Below are positions 42,521 through 51,939 of a stretch of DNA of 53,624 nt, piece after piece. The stretch is taken from assembly GCA_029558535.1 (NCBI GenBank), contig JAKQEK010000457.1:1-53624 (forward strand). The letters are read 5' to 3'. The stretch is from Bacteroidota bacterium (GTDB lineage: Bacteria > Bacteroidota > Bacteroidia > Bacteroidales > ML635J-15). The notes beneath the pieces were generated by a model. That model ran no database searches, was not told the DNA's origin, and was given only the letters and a program-made list of their open reading frames with translations. The position numbers and the translations under genes were made by a program. Each line of letters opens with the position of its first letter. Position 1 is the first letter of the stretch.

Positions 42521-45403
42521 ATGGAAGGAAAAAAACATTATAGTGGTTTAACTGATGATCAAGTGATTGAGAGCAGGAAAAATTACGGAGAAAATATTCT
42601 AACACCACCTCAAAAAGAATCCGTATGGAAATTGTTCATTAAAAAATTTGATGACCCAATTATAAAGATTCTTCTCATCGCTGCTCTACTTTCTCTGGGT
42701 ATCGGGTTTGTTCATAATGAATTTACAGAAACAATCGGAATATTTGCAGCTATTTTTCTCGCAACCGGAGTAGCATTTTGGTTTGAATATGATGCAAATA
42801 AAAAGTTCGACGTTTTAAATCTTGTTAATGATGAGACGCCGGTAAAAGTAATTCGAAATAATAAAGTAACCGAAGTCAGTAAAAAAGAAATTGTCGTTGG
42901 AGACATTATAATCTTAAACACAGGAGATGAGATTCCTGCAGATGGTTATTTGCTCGAAGCTGTGTCGTTGCAGATTGATGAATCCTGTTTAACAGGAGAG
43001 CCAATGGTTGAAAAAACTACAAATCCGGAGTATTTTCACACTGATGCTACTTATCCGTCAAATAGGCTGATGCGAGGAACAAAACTTATTGACGGTACGG
43101 CAATAATGGAAGCGACAGAAATTGGAGACAACACAGAATATGGAAAAGTCGCGAAAAAGTCAACTGAAATTAGTGGTGAAATCACTCCTTTAAACAAACA
43201 ACTTGCAAAGCTGGCGCGAATGATAGGAGTTGTAGGCTTTGGATTTGCAATATTAACATTTATCAGCTTGTTTGTTAAAGATATTGTTATTGATAAACTT
43301 GTTTTCACCCTGCCTCAATTTTACACATTTTTAGCATTATTAGTTTCTGTAATTATTCTTCTCTCTAAAATCTGGGTTCCATTTATTTATGATGGAATTG
43401 AAATGATAACAAAAAAAGAAAAAAAGGTTCCGAGAATAATATCAAAAAACAGTTGGTTTAAATGGTTTTTATTTGGTTTGGGGTTTTTTATTATAATGAT
43501 AGGAATATCTTATATTTTAAAAATAAATCCTTTTGATAAATCGTCATGGATAGATATTGATACTGCCGGACAGATTCTTCAATATTTTATGATTGCAGTA
43601 ACACTAATTGTTGTTACAGTTCCTGAAGGTTTGCCAATGAGTGTTACGCTAAGTTTGGCTTTGAGTATGAGGAGAATGTTAAAATCCAACAACCTGGTCC
43701 GAAAAATACATGCAACAGAAACATTAGGAGCAACAACAGTAATTTGTACCGATAAAACCGGCACTCTAACAAAAAATCGTATGCAGGTTTATGAAACCAA
43801 GTTCTTTGGTCTAACGATGCAAAAGCTTGAAAATGACGAAATAAGTACACTTATTAAAGAAAACATTGCTATCAATTCTACAGCTCATTTAGATTATTCA
43901 GATTCTAAAAACATAAAATCATTGGGTAATCCTACAGAATCCGCCCTACTGCTTTGGTTAGAAAATAAAAGAATTTCATATTTACCTATACGTGAAAATG
44001 CAATTATTTTAGATCAGCTAAGTTTCTCAACTGAAAGAAAATATATGGCTACAGTTGTTGATTCGCCTGTTTTAAATAAAAAAATACTGTATATAAAAGG
44101 TGCTCCCGAAATAGTTTTAAATAACTGTATAAATGTTTATTTCAAAGAAGGAATAAAATCAGTTAAAGAAAGCCAAATGGAAATTGATGAAATCTTGCAA
44201 CAATACCAATCTCAAGCTATGAGGACCTTAGGTTTTGCCTATGAAATAATTAATGATGATCTGCCAAGAATAGAAAATGGCAAAATTATAAATCATAAAC
44301 TTACGTATTTAGGGATTACTGCAATTTCGGATCCTATACGTGAAGATGTCCCTGAAGCTGTAATGGAGTGTCTTAATGCGGGTATTGATATTAAAATTGT
44401 GACAGGGGACACTCCCGGAACAGCTCGTGAAATAGCCCGACAAATAGGTATTCTTGGAATTGAAATTCATAAAAATGAAATTATTACAGGTTTGGAATTT
44501 GAAAACATGTCAGATGAAGAAGCCATTGAAATCGTCAAAGATATAAAAGTGCTTTGTCGTGCGCGTCCTATTGATAAACAAAGGATAGTTCAACTTTTAC
44601 AAAAAGCCGGAGAAGTTGTTGCAGTAACAGGAGACGGAACAAACGATGCCCCGGCACTAAATTATGCTCATGTTGGTTTATCTATGGGCTCAGGAACATC
44701 AGTTGCAAAAGAGGCCAGCGATATAACTATCCTTGACGATTCGTTTAAGAGTATTGGGGCTGCTGTTTTGTGGGGACGTTCTCTTTACCAAAACATTCAA
44801 AGATTTATAATTTTTCAGCTTACAATAAATGTTACTGCAATGATTATTGTTCTTGCAGGATCGCTATTAGGGCACGAAATTCCACTAACCGTAACTCAAA
44901 TGCTTTGGGTAAATCTGATTATGGACACATTTGCTGCCGCAGCTCTGGCTTCGCTACCGCCAAATAAAAATGTAATGAAAGACAAACCTCGTAAAAATGA
45001 TGCATTTATCATTACATCACCTATGAGAAGGAATATCGCATTTATGGGTTTTAGTTTTGTTTCTATTTTGTTTTTTCTCTTATATCAATTCAAAGATTCT
45101 AACGGAGATATCAGCCCATATAATCTATCTGTTTTCTTTACAATATTTGTAATGCTTCAATTCTGGAATATGTTCAATGTCAAAGCTTATGCTTCGGGCA
45201 AATCTGCATTCAATAATCTTAAAAACAGCTTGGGATTCTTACTTATTATGCTTATAATCCTTTTAGGACAAATTTTAATCGTTCAGTTTGGTGGCGAAGC
45301 ATTTCGCACTGTCCCTATCAGATTAGATCATTGGCTAATAATAATTGGTTCAACTTCACTTATTCTTATTATTGGAGAAATAAAGCGTATATTATTTAGA
45401 TAA
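42521..45403 (+). CDS. P-type Ca2+-transporting ATPase
   Basis: 960 residues with ten transmembrane helices of the P2 group. ATP drives export of Ca2+ (possibly Mn2+) across the inner membrane. The transport core is seen in PEGLP (368-372, helix 4) and NLIMDTFAA (helix 6). The phosphorylated aspartate is D411 in DKTGTLTKNRM. ATP-site KGAPEIVL, TGDTPGTAREIARQIG and the hinge TGDGTNDAPAL (703-713) follow in order. TGEPMVEK is the actuator motif. Plan and motifs match plasma-membrane-type bacterial Ca2+ pumps, not heavy-metal ones, as there is no CPC or metal-binding N-terminus. A single gene behind a promoter with a dyad operator. Confidence 0.92.
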   Translation: MEGKKHYSGLTDDQVIESRKNYGENILTPPQKESVWKLFIKKFDDPIIKILLIAALLSLGIGFVHNEFTETIGIFAAIFLATGVAFWFEYDANKKFDVLNLVNDETPVKVIRNNKVTEVSKKEIVVGDIIILNTGDEIPADGYLLEAVSLQIDESCLTGEPMVEKTTNPEYFHTDATYPSNRLMRGTKLIDGTAIMEATEIGDNTEYGKVAKKSTEISGEITPLNKQLAKLARMIGVVGFGFAILTFISLFVKDIVIDKLVFTLPQFYTFLALLVSVIILLSKIWVPFIYDGIEMITKKEKKVPRIISKNSWFKWFLFGLGFFIIMIGISYILKINPFDKSSWIDIDTAGQILQYFMIAVTLIVVTVPEGLPMSVTLSLALSMRRMLKSNNLVRKIHATETLGATTVICTDKTGTLTKNRMQVYETKFFGLTMQKLENDEISTLIKENIAINSTAHLDYSDSKNIKSLGNPTESALLLWLENKRISYLPIRENAIILDQLSFSTERKYMATVVDSPVLNKKILYIKGAPEIVLNNCINVYFKEGIKSVKESQMEIDEILQQYQSQAMRTLGFAYEIINDDLPRIENGKIINHKLTYLGITAISDPIREDVPEAVMECLNAGIDIKIVTGDTPGTAREIARQIGILGIEIHKNEIITGLEFENMSDEEAIEIVKDIKVLCRARPIDKQRIVQLLQKAGEVVAVTGDGTNDAPALNYAHVGLSMGSGTSVAKEASDITILDDSFKSIGAAVLWGRSLYQNIQRFIIFQLTINVTAMIIVLAGSLLGHEIPLTVTQMLWVNLIMDTFAAAALASLPPNKNVMKDKPRKNDAFIITSPMRRNIAFMGFSFVSILFFLLYQFKDSNGDISPYNLSVFFTIFVMLQFWNMFNVKAYASGKSAFNNLKNSLGFLLIMLIILLGQILIVQFGGEAFRTVPIRLDHWLIIIGSTSLILIIGEIKRILFR

Positions 45404-45438
45404 TGCTTAAATTGTAATTCTGCATAAGTTTTAACGTC

Positions 45439-46224
45439 TTAATCATGAACCTTGAGAAGATGGTGATCTACATAAGCTCTTGCTCCAAAACCACAACCCA
45501 TAGAATTGTTTGCAGAAACATCTAATGATTTATTTCCAAACTTAAAGATAATTTCACAGAACTCACCTGTTTCGTAAGGGTCTTGTGTGCAAATATATGC
45601 CTCACCTTGTTTTACTGCAACCCCTTCAGCAAAAGCTAAATGATATGTTGGTCCACAAATGAATTCAAAGTCAAATTTAATACTGTCGTTATTAATTTCT
45701 TCTACATTTACACTTCCACCATTAAACCCAATCTCATAAACAGGGTTTTCTTCTGTAGCAAAATAATCATTTATATAGCAATTGCCTATGCTGTATCTAC
45801 CACTTATTTTATCTGAAACCATTGCCTGATAATCCTGTTCAGTCATCACTTCAAGTAAGTTGGTATCTCCTTCAACAATTACCATATTTACTTCGAATGA
45901 CTTTTTATCATTAGCCCAGTATCCCGAAAAATTATCCCCCTCTCTGCTGAGATAAAATGCACCTGTCATTTTTTCATTATAAAACTCCTCTATATACCAA
46001 CATTCTCCGTAATTCTTCCCTTTGATATTCAAGTAGTTTTTCTGACTAAGATACTTATAAATACCTTCGAAACTTTCCGAATCTGTATTAACAGAATTAA
46101 TAATCATCTCTATTTTATAGCCTCCTACATCACCCTCGAGTTTTATGTTTGTGGTTTGATTCTGAGCAGATAATGTAAGCCCTGAGATACTTAAAATAAT
46201 AAAAATTATTAGGTTCTTTTTCAT
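45439..46224 (-). CDS. Exported protein of unknown function
   Basis: 261 residues with a signal peptide (about 1-20, ends LSAQ). The mature part is strand-rich; a first half with repeated G-Y-x-I/Y-W-x patterns (GYKIEMIIN, YWANDKKSFEV) could be a lipocalin-like barrel, and a C-terminal half has CGPTYHLAF, CTQDPYETGEFC and CGFGARAYVD with five cysteines. It is the second gene of a likely pair: the TonB-C-type gene ends 11 bases upstream of its start. Function not recognised. Confidence 0.6.
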   Translation of the reverse strand: MKKNLIIFIILSISGLTLSAQNQTTNIKLEGDVGGYKIEMIINSVNTDSESFEGIYKYLSQKNYLNIKGKNYGECWYIEEFYNEKMTGAFYLSREGDNFSGYWANDKKSFEVNMVIVEGDTNLLEVMTEQDYQAMVSDKISGRYSIGNCYINDYFATEENPVYEIGFNGGSVNVEEINNDSIKFDFEFICGPTYHLAFAEGVAVKQGEAYICTQDPYETGEFCEIIFKFGNKSLDVSANNSMGCGFGARAYVDHHLLKVHD

Positions 46225-46235
46225 GGTTAATAGAA

Positions 46236-46649
46236 TTATTTTTGTTTCTTTTTTGAGTTAGGACCAACCCTTACAGGGACATTTAACATTACATTCATTT
46301 TTACAATATTGCCTTCGGCTATGGCAGGTATAAATTTCATGGTTTTAAGCACTCTCTCAAATTCTTCATTTATGCCATAGTCCATACCGAAAATTATTGA
46401 AACTCCTGTTACTGTACTGTCTGTTTCAACATCAAAACTTACCATTATTTCTCCATCAGCAAGAGCATCAATCGCCTCCTGCGAATATTCCATTTTTGAC
46501 CATAGATCAGCAATAAACTGATTGACTCCACCAGGATATTCGGCTTCACGATTATAATTTACATTCATGTTTTGCGGATCGGAATAATCCTGAGCTAAAC
46601 AAATTCCTGATATCGACAGAAATGAAAATAAAATAAAAATATTTTTCAT
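46236..46649 (-). CDS. Exported TonB C-terminal-domain protein
   Basis: About 137 residues from the ATG at 46649, which gives a clean signal peptide (MKNIFILFSFLSISGICLAQ); the longer frame to 46715 adds residues of non-coding type. After it, the chain has REAEYPGGVNQFIADLWSKM, GEIMVSFDVETDSTVTGVSI and FERVLKTMKFIPAI, the pattern of the TonB C-terminal domain as found in free periplasmic proteins of Bacteroidota. There is no transmembrane helix or proline-rich linker as in TonB itself, so it cannot act as a full energy transducer. Pairs with the exported protein downstream. Confidence 0.8.
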   Translation of the reverse strand: MKNIFILFSFLSISGICLAQDYSDPQNMNVNYNREAEYPGGVNQFIADLWSKMEYSQEAIDALADGEIMVSFDVETDSTVTGVSIIFGMDYGINEEFERVLKTMKFIPAIAEGNIVKMNVMLNVPVRVGPNSKKKQK

Positions 46650-46759
46650 GTTATTAATTTTTGACAAGTTACGATTTTTACAAATATTGTGCAAAAATAG
46701 ATATTGTATCAACAAAATAACACAATAGGAATTTAGTTTTATTAATAGTATTCATTTCC

Positions 46760-48094
46760 CTAAATGTTTTTATTTATAAGATTACCTGACAGATTACTAA
46801 TTGCATAAACAGGCAAAATACTTATCGGATCCATTCTTGAAAAATTTTCGAGTGAAACTCTAAAACCCTGACTAAGCTTTTTTTCTTTTAAAAACAAATA
46901 TAAACTTTGCATACTCCCTTTTGTTCCGGCTTTTACTTCTACAGGAACGATGGAAGTATTAAACTGACACACATAATCTACTTCTGCCTGGCTGTTTTTT
47001 GCTTCCCGCTGCCAATAAAAGAGTTCAGACTTACTATAGCAGGATTCTGCTTTTAATAATTCTAAGCCAACTGAAAGTTCTGCAATATTTCCTTTATTAA
47101 TTGTATTAATATCTTCGTTTATCAGTAAATCTGCTATATTTAAACCTAAAATCCGTTGAAAAATTCCGGTATCAAAAATTAAGTATTTAGTTTTTTTTGG
47201 ATTTATTTCAGCGCCAATAGGAATACCATTTGCAGACGAATGAGTAACTGAATAAATTATCCCTGCCATTTTTAACAAATCTATTGCCTGTTTAATTTGC
47301 AGATTATTTAAAGTAACATTTGGATAAGAATATGTAAATTTTGTTGAAATCTGACGTGCAATAGCATTAAAGACCTCTATCAATCTTTCACCCGGGACAC
47401 GCGATTTGTATTTAGTAAAATCAGTTTGCATTGATATCAACAAATCATCTAAAACCCGCTGGACTTCAATTAAATCTTTACTACTCACATAAACACTTAC
47501 AGCCTCGGGCATACCTCCAATAATAAGAAATTTTTTATAGAGATTTATTAATTTTTGATGTATTGGATTTAATAATGGTTTCGAAATATTAGCCCTATTC
47601 AATTGTTCTAACAACATATTTTCTTCATGAGCCATTAAAAATTCCTGAAAAGAAAGAGGGTACATAAATAAAGAACGAACCCTGCCAACTCCAAAAGAAG
47701 GAATCTCATCCATGACAAACTCTAATAATGAGCCGGCAGCTATAACATGTAATTCGGGCATTTTTTCGTAAAAATATCTAAGCATACTGATAGCAGGAAT
47801 ACAAGTTTGTATTTCATCTAAAAACAACAAGGTTTCTCCTGAACGTATAGGGGTATTAGTTAATACTGAAAGCTGTTCGCAAACATCAAATACTGTCAAG
47901 TTTTTCTCAAAAATTGCTGCCAAATCCGGCTGTTCATCAAAGTTTATTTCGACAAAATAAGTGAAGTTCTCGGCAAACTTTTTAACTGTTGAGCTTTTTC
48001 CCACTTGACGAGCTCCACGTAACATCAATGGCTTTCTATTTTTAGATAATTTCCATTTCAATAACTCTTCATCTACTGTTCTTTTTAAGTACAT
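46760..48094 (-). CDS. AAA_14/DUF4143 ATPase
   Basis: 444 residues, cytoplasmic. The N-terminal AAA domain has Walker A GARQVGKS (27-34) and Walker B LLFLDEIQ (89-96), followed by the HVIAAGSLLEFV sensor region and YPLSFQEFL. The C-terminal DUF4143 domain runs about 215-400; AEVDYVCQ and VEVKAGT with its E-x-K are the nuclease-like residues shared with PD-(D/E)XK folds. The family is often duplicated and mobile in Bacteroidota, and its cellular role is not known. Divergent from mutS2, with a matching consensus promoter in the gap. Confidence 0.92.
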   Translation of the reverse strand: MYLKRTVDEELLKWKLSKNRKPLMLRGARQVGKSSTVKKFAENFTYFVEINFDEQPDLAAIFEKNLTVFDVCEQLSVLTNTPIRSGETLLFLDEIQTCIPAISMLRYFYEKMPELHVIAAGSLLEFVMDEIPSFGVGRVRSLFMYPLSFQEFLMAHEENMLLEQLNRANISKPLLNPIHQKLINLYKKFLIIGGMPEAVSVYVSSKDLIEVQRVLDDLLISMQTDFTKYKSRVPGERLIEVFNAIARQISTKFTYSYPNVTLNNLQIKQAIDLLKMAGIIYSVTHSSANGIPIGAEINPKKTKYLIFDTGIFQRILGLNIADLLINEDINTINKGNIAELSVGLELLKAESCYSKSELFYWQREAKNSQAEVDYVCQFNTSIVPVEVKAGTKGSMQSLYLFLKEKKLSQGFRVSLENFSRMDPISILPVYAISNLSGNLINKNI

Positions 48095-48135
48095 TTCGTT
48101 ACAATATTATAATTTACCAAATCAATAATGTGATG

Positions 48136-48167
48136 CAAATATAAATAATCCAAACCAATAAATCAAA
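48136..48167 (-). promoter_or_regulatory. Promoter of the AAA_14 ATPase gene
   Basis: Read on the minus strand: TTTG (48167-48164), 20 bases, TATATTTG (48143-48136). Both boxes are full matches. The ATG lies 41 bases downstream. Confidence 0.65.
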
Positions 48168-48255
48168 TATAATTACAAAATTCCAAATCAATTAATTCGT
48201 TATATGCAACAATCGTCATTTTATAGCTGATTGTTAGTGCAATGTTGTTTATTAT

Positions 48256-48288
48256 TTTGCTAGTAAAGTCTGTCTTTTTCTATCTTTG
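48256..48288 (+). promoter_or_regulatory. Promoter of mutS2
   Basis: TTTG (48256-48259), 21 bases, TATCTTTG (48281-48288), both full matches. The ATG at 48305 leaves a leader of about ten bases. Confidence 0.65.
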
Positions 48289-48304
48289 CAAAAATTAATA
48301 GAAA

Positions 48305-50773
48305 ATGGTTTACCCTGATAGCTTTGAAATAAAAATTGGTTTTGACAAAATCAGACAAATGATTAGGTCGGGGTGTATGGGAGAGGCTGCAAAAGAACTT
48401 GTGGATGATATTAGTTTCAGTAATAACATTGAATATATAAGCAAATTATTAAAAGAAACAGATGAAATGACAAGCATTTGTCTGCTGAAAGATAATTATC
48501 CGGCAAATGCATATCCTGACACATCCGCACTAATAAAAAAACTAAGACTTGAGGGGACAAGTCTTCAGACAAACGAAATTGTTGATTTACGAACTGTACT
48601 GGAAAACACAAAAAGTTTAAGAAGTTTTTTCAAAACTGACGAAAAGAATAAATTTCCCACATTAAAATCAATGATAGATAAAATTGTTTTCCCTTCATAT
48701 ATTTACGAAAGGATACAATCAATAATCTCAAAACATGGAACAATAAAAGATAATGCCTCTCCCGGGCTAAAAGAAATCCGTAAAAATCTTGAACTGTCAC
48801 AGTCTAAAGTTTCAAAACGTCTTAATTCTATTCTTTCCACATTCCGGGATGAAGCTTGGGTAAGCAAAGACCTTTCGGCAACTATGGTCAACGGCAGGCT
48901 TGTATTACCAATAGAATCGGCATACAAACGTAAGATTCCGGGTTTAATTCATGATGTGTCTGCAAGTGGAAAGACTTCATATATAGAGCCGCAGGAAGTT
49001 GTTGAACTTAATAATGACATACGGGAATATGAGATTGCGGAAGATCGTGAAATAAAAAAAATTCTGTTTGAATTGAGTGAAGAATTCCGCCCCTATTGTC
49101 CCGAGTTGGAAATTATTGGTAATACTGTTGCTTATTTTGACTTAATAAGAGCCAAAGCACTGTTATCAATAAGACTCGAAGCAATTATCCCTCAATTTGA
49201 AGATAAGCCGGGTATTGAAATTGTAAGGGGAAGGCATCCAGTTTTATTTCTTAATTTCAAAAACGAAAAAAAAGAAGTTATCCCGACAAGCTTTAAGTTG
49301 GATCAGAACAACAGAATATTGATAATTTCAGGACCAAATGCAGGAGGAAAGAGTGTTTGTCTGAAAACAACTGCTTTAATCTCATACATGTTTCAGTGTG
49401 GATTGCCAATACCTGTTGGCGGAACAAGTGTTATGGGCATTTTTGACAGCATTTTTCTGGATATCGGTGACCAACAGTCTATTGAGAACGATCTTAGCAC
49501 ATATAGCTCACATTTGCTGAATATGAAATATTTTCTAAAGAATGCAGATGAAAAAACACTTATTCTCATTGACGAATTTGGCTCGGGAACAGATCCGATT
49601 ATTGGTGGACTAATTGCCGAATCCATACTAGAGGAGCTTAACAACACAAAATGCTTTGGATTGATTACAACACACTATTCCAATCTTAAGATATTTGCAT
49701 CAAATACTGAAGGAATACAAAACGGGGCTATGCTCATTGATCAGAATAAAATGCAGCCACTTTATATTTTGGAAACCGGAATTCCGGGAAGTTCTTATGC
49801 AATTGAAATTGCAAATCGAATAGGTCTTCCTCAAATCGTGACTGATAAGACAAAAGAAAAAATAGGTAAAGATCAGACAAATCTTGACAAATTTCTGAGG
49901 AGAGTAATCCGAGATAAAAAGTATTGGGAAAATAAGCGGCACCAAATTAGGATACAGGAGAAAAAACTTGAAGAAACTATTGAAAAGAATTTGTTAGAAC
50001 TTGAAACTCTGAAAGCGAAAAAGAGACAGATTTTGGATGAGGCACGTAAAGAATCTGCACAATTGCTAAACGAGGTTAACAAACAAATTGAGAATACTGT
50101 CAGAAAAATCAGAGAAAGCAATGCCGATAAAGACATTACTAAAGAAGCCCGAAAAGATTTAGAAGCTTTCAAAGAAAATTTCAACTCTAAAGTGCAAGAT
50201 GAGAATGATGAAATAATGGTAAAATACAACCATTTCAAGAAAAAACAGGAAGAAAGAGAAGAAAAGCGAAAACAGAAAATTGAAAACCCTCCCGAAATAA
50301 TAAAAATTGACGAAAGCAAAATCAATATTGGTTCTAAAGTTCGTCTTATTGGACATGATGCTGTGGGAGAAGTAACCGATCTTGGAGAAAAAAACGCAGT
50401 TGTAAGCTTTGGTAACATTTATACAAGTGTTGCTTTCGAAAAACTAGAAAAAGTTTCAGAAGCTGAATACAAACAAAAAAATCGTTCTGCCTCATCATTA
50501 CATTTTAATTATAATGAAAAAGTCCTGAACTTCAAACCATACATTGATGTACGTGGCGAAAGAGTCGAAGAAGCAATAAAGAAAATAACCGACCTTGTTG
50601 ACGAAGCCATAATGTTGGATTTTAAGGAATTGAAAATTCTTCACGGAAAAGGAAATGGCATTTTACGTCAGCATATTCGTGATTATCTGCGAACTATACC
50701 CCGAATTGAAGCATGCTATGACGAAGATATTAGATTTGGCGGGGGAGGTATAACTATTGTAAAACTAAGATAG
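48305..50773 (+). CDS. mutS2: Endonuclease MutS2
   Basis: 822 residues. Lever/clamp region at residues about 1-310, then an ATPase domain with Walker A GPNAGGKS (343-350), Walker B LILIDEFGSGTDP and signature THYSNLK. A long coiled coil covers about 525-660, and a KOW-like insert (INIGSKVRLIGHDAVGEVTDLG) follows. The C-terminal Smr nuclease domain starts at IDVRGERVEEA and has the KILHGKGNGIL loop. It acts on branched DNA or stalled ribosomes, according to species, rather than mismatches. The gene is followed directly by the DUF3109 protein without a base between stop and start. Confidence 0.96.
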   Translation: MVYPDSFEIKIGFDKIRQMIRSGCMGEAAKELVDDISFSNNIEYISKLLKETDEMTSICLLKDNYPANAYPDTSALIKKLRLEGTSLQTNEIVDLRTVLENTKSLRSFFKTDEKNKFPTLKSMIDKIVFPSYIYERIQSIISKHGTIKDNASPGLKEIRKNLELSQSKVSKRLNSILSTFRDEAWVSKDLSATMVNGRLVLPIESAYKRKIPGLIHDVSASGKTSYIEPQEVVELNNDIREYEIAEDREIKKILFELSEEFRPYCPELEIIGNTVAYFDLIRAKALLSIRLEAIIPQFEDKPGIEIVRGRHPVLFLNFKNEKKEVIPTSFKLDQNNRILIISGPNAGGKSVCLKTTALISYMFQCGLPIPVGGTSVMGIFDSIFLDIGDQQSIENDLSTYSSHLLNMKYFLKNADEKTLILIDEFGSGTDPIIGGLIAESILEELNNTKCFGLITTHYSNLKIFASNTEGIQNGAMLIDQNKMQPLYILETGIPGSSYAIEIANRIGLPQIVTDKTKEKIGKDQTNLDKFLRRVIRDKKYWENKRHQIRIQEKKLEETIEKNLLELETLKAKKRQILDEARKESAQLLNEVNKQIENTVRKIRESNADKDITKEARKDLEAFKENFNSKVQDENDEIMVKYNHFKKKQEEREEKRKQKIENPPEIIKIDESKINIGSKVRLIGHDAVGEVTDLGEKNAVVSFGNIYTSVAFEKLEKVSEAEYKQKNRSASSLHFNYNEKVLNFKPYIDVRGERVEEAIKKITDLVDEAIMLDFKELKILHGKGNGILRQHIRDYLRTIPRIEACYDEDIRFGGGGITIVKLR

Positions 50774-51352
50774 ATGATTGATATAGACAATAAAATAGTG
50801 CATTTCGACATTTTTAAGAAATGTTTCGCATGTGATTTATCAAAATGTAAAGGCAGATGCTGTGTTGAAGGTGATTCAGGAGCTCCGCTTGAAGTTGAGG
50901 AAGAAAGAATTTTAAAAGAAATCTTGCCCATAATCTATAATAATCTTACGAAAGAAGGGAAAGATGTTATTGACAATAAAGGAATTTCAATGATAGATGT
51001 CGAAGGCGAACTTACAACTACTATCTCAGGCGAAAAGGGGGCTTGTGTTTTTGTTCAATTTACAGAAGATAAAATTGCATACTGCACCATCGAAAAAGCC
51101 TGGGAAGAAGGTTTGATTGATTTTCGCAAACCGATATCCTGCCACTTGTATCCAATACGCATTAAAAAATACAGTTCGTTCGATGCAGTTAATTATAATA
51201 TTTGGGAAATATGTAAAGATGCTATTTTAAATGGAGATGAGAAAAATATTAAAATTTTCGAGTTTCTGAAAGAACCTTTGATAAGAAAATATGGGGAAGA
51301 ATGGTACCATGAAATGTGCATTGCAGCAGATTATTTAAAGGGGGAAAAATAA
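50774..51352 (+). CDS. DUF3109 family cysteine-rich protein
   Basis: 192 residues, cytoplasmic. Cysteines at 17, 20, 25, 29 and 30 (CFACDLSKCKGRCC) and others near CTIEKAWEEG, SCHLYPIRI, EICKDAI and EMCIAADYL fit the DUF3109/YkgJ-like Zn- or Fe-binding family. SGAPLEVEEE follows the first group as usual. It is conserved in Bacteroidota without a known role. The start codon abuts the mutS2 stop, so both are likely made from the same message. Confidence 0.88.
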   Translation: MIDIDNKIVHFDIFKKCFACDLSKCKGRCCVEGDSGAPLEVEEERILKEILPIIYNNLTKEGKDVIDNKGISMIDVEGELTTTISGEKGACVFVQFTEDKIAYCTIEKAWEEGLIDFRKPISCHLYPIRIKKYSSFDAVNYNIWEICKDAILNGDEKNIKIFEFLKEPLIRKYGEEWYHEMCIAADYLKGEK

Positions 51353-51442
51353 TTTTTCTAACATAAATTTCGTATTTATTAATTTGCTATTTTTACATTA
51401 AAATAGTAGAATACAGAAAAATAAATCAGTAAAAACTTCCTT

Positions 51443-51928
51443 ATGAAAAAAGCATTGGTTTTCATTCTGTTAATTATTTCAAGTTTCGCATATTCTCAAT
51501 ATCAAGTCGGTTTTGGATTTTATTTGAATACAATATCACCATTGAGAGCTGGTGAATTTACCAGTCCCGGAACAAATTCTTTTGAACTATCAATTAAAGC
51601 TGTACTGCCAGACTATCAATGTTGGGATTTTATGGGAGGATGGAGTAAAAATGATTTCAGATTTACTATTATGAAAGAAGTGCATCGCCAACTCTTTTAT
51701 CCTGTTGATTTATATCTTGGACTAGGCTTTCATATTGGTGTTTGGAATAAAAACTATATGACAACTTATTCGGGCTCAAAATTTTATGGGGGACTGGATG
51801 GAGACTTTGGTTTACAATTTACATTCTTGCCAATATCATTTTCGGTTGGAATGCGTCCGGTTTGGAATTTTTTGGGGACAGATAACTTTGTTTGGATAAA
51901 GCAAGTAGGAATACGTTTTTGTTATTAA
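51443..51928 (+). CDS. Small exported protein, probable outer-membrane barrel
   Basis: 161 residues. A signal peptide (about 1-19, ends YSQ). The mature chain alternates aromatic and polar residues, with VGFGFYLNTISP, VDLYLGLGFHIGVW, FGLQFTFLPISFSVG and the final VGIRFCY, typical of a small eight-strand outer-membrane barrel with an aromatic close. No family recognised. Followed 12 bases downstream by the TPR protein, so the two may be a pair. Confidence 0.6.
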   Translation: MKKALVFILLIISSFAYSQYQVGFGFYLNTISPLRAGEFTSPGTNSFELSIKAVLPDYQCWDFMGGWSKNDFRFTIMKEVHRQLFYPVDLYLGLGFHIGVWNKNYMTTYSGSKFYGGLDGDFGLQFTFLPISFSVGMRPVWNFLGTDNFVWIKQVGIRFCY

Positions 51929-51939
51929 AATACAATAAT

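Noticed and set aside
49873..50418. 181-codon antisense frame within mutS2
   Set aside because: Ser/Phe/Leu-rich shadow of the coiled-coil region (reverse of Glu/Lys codons).
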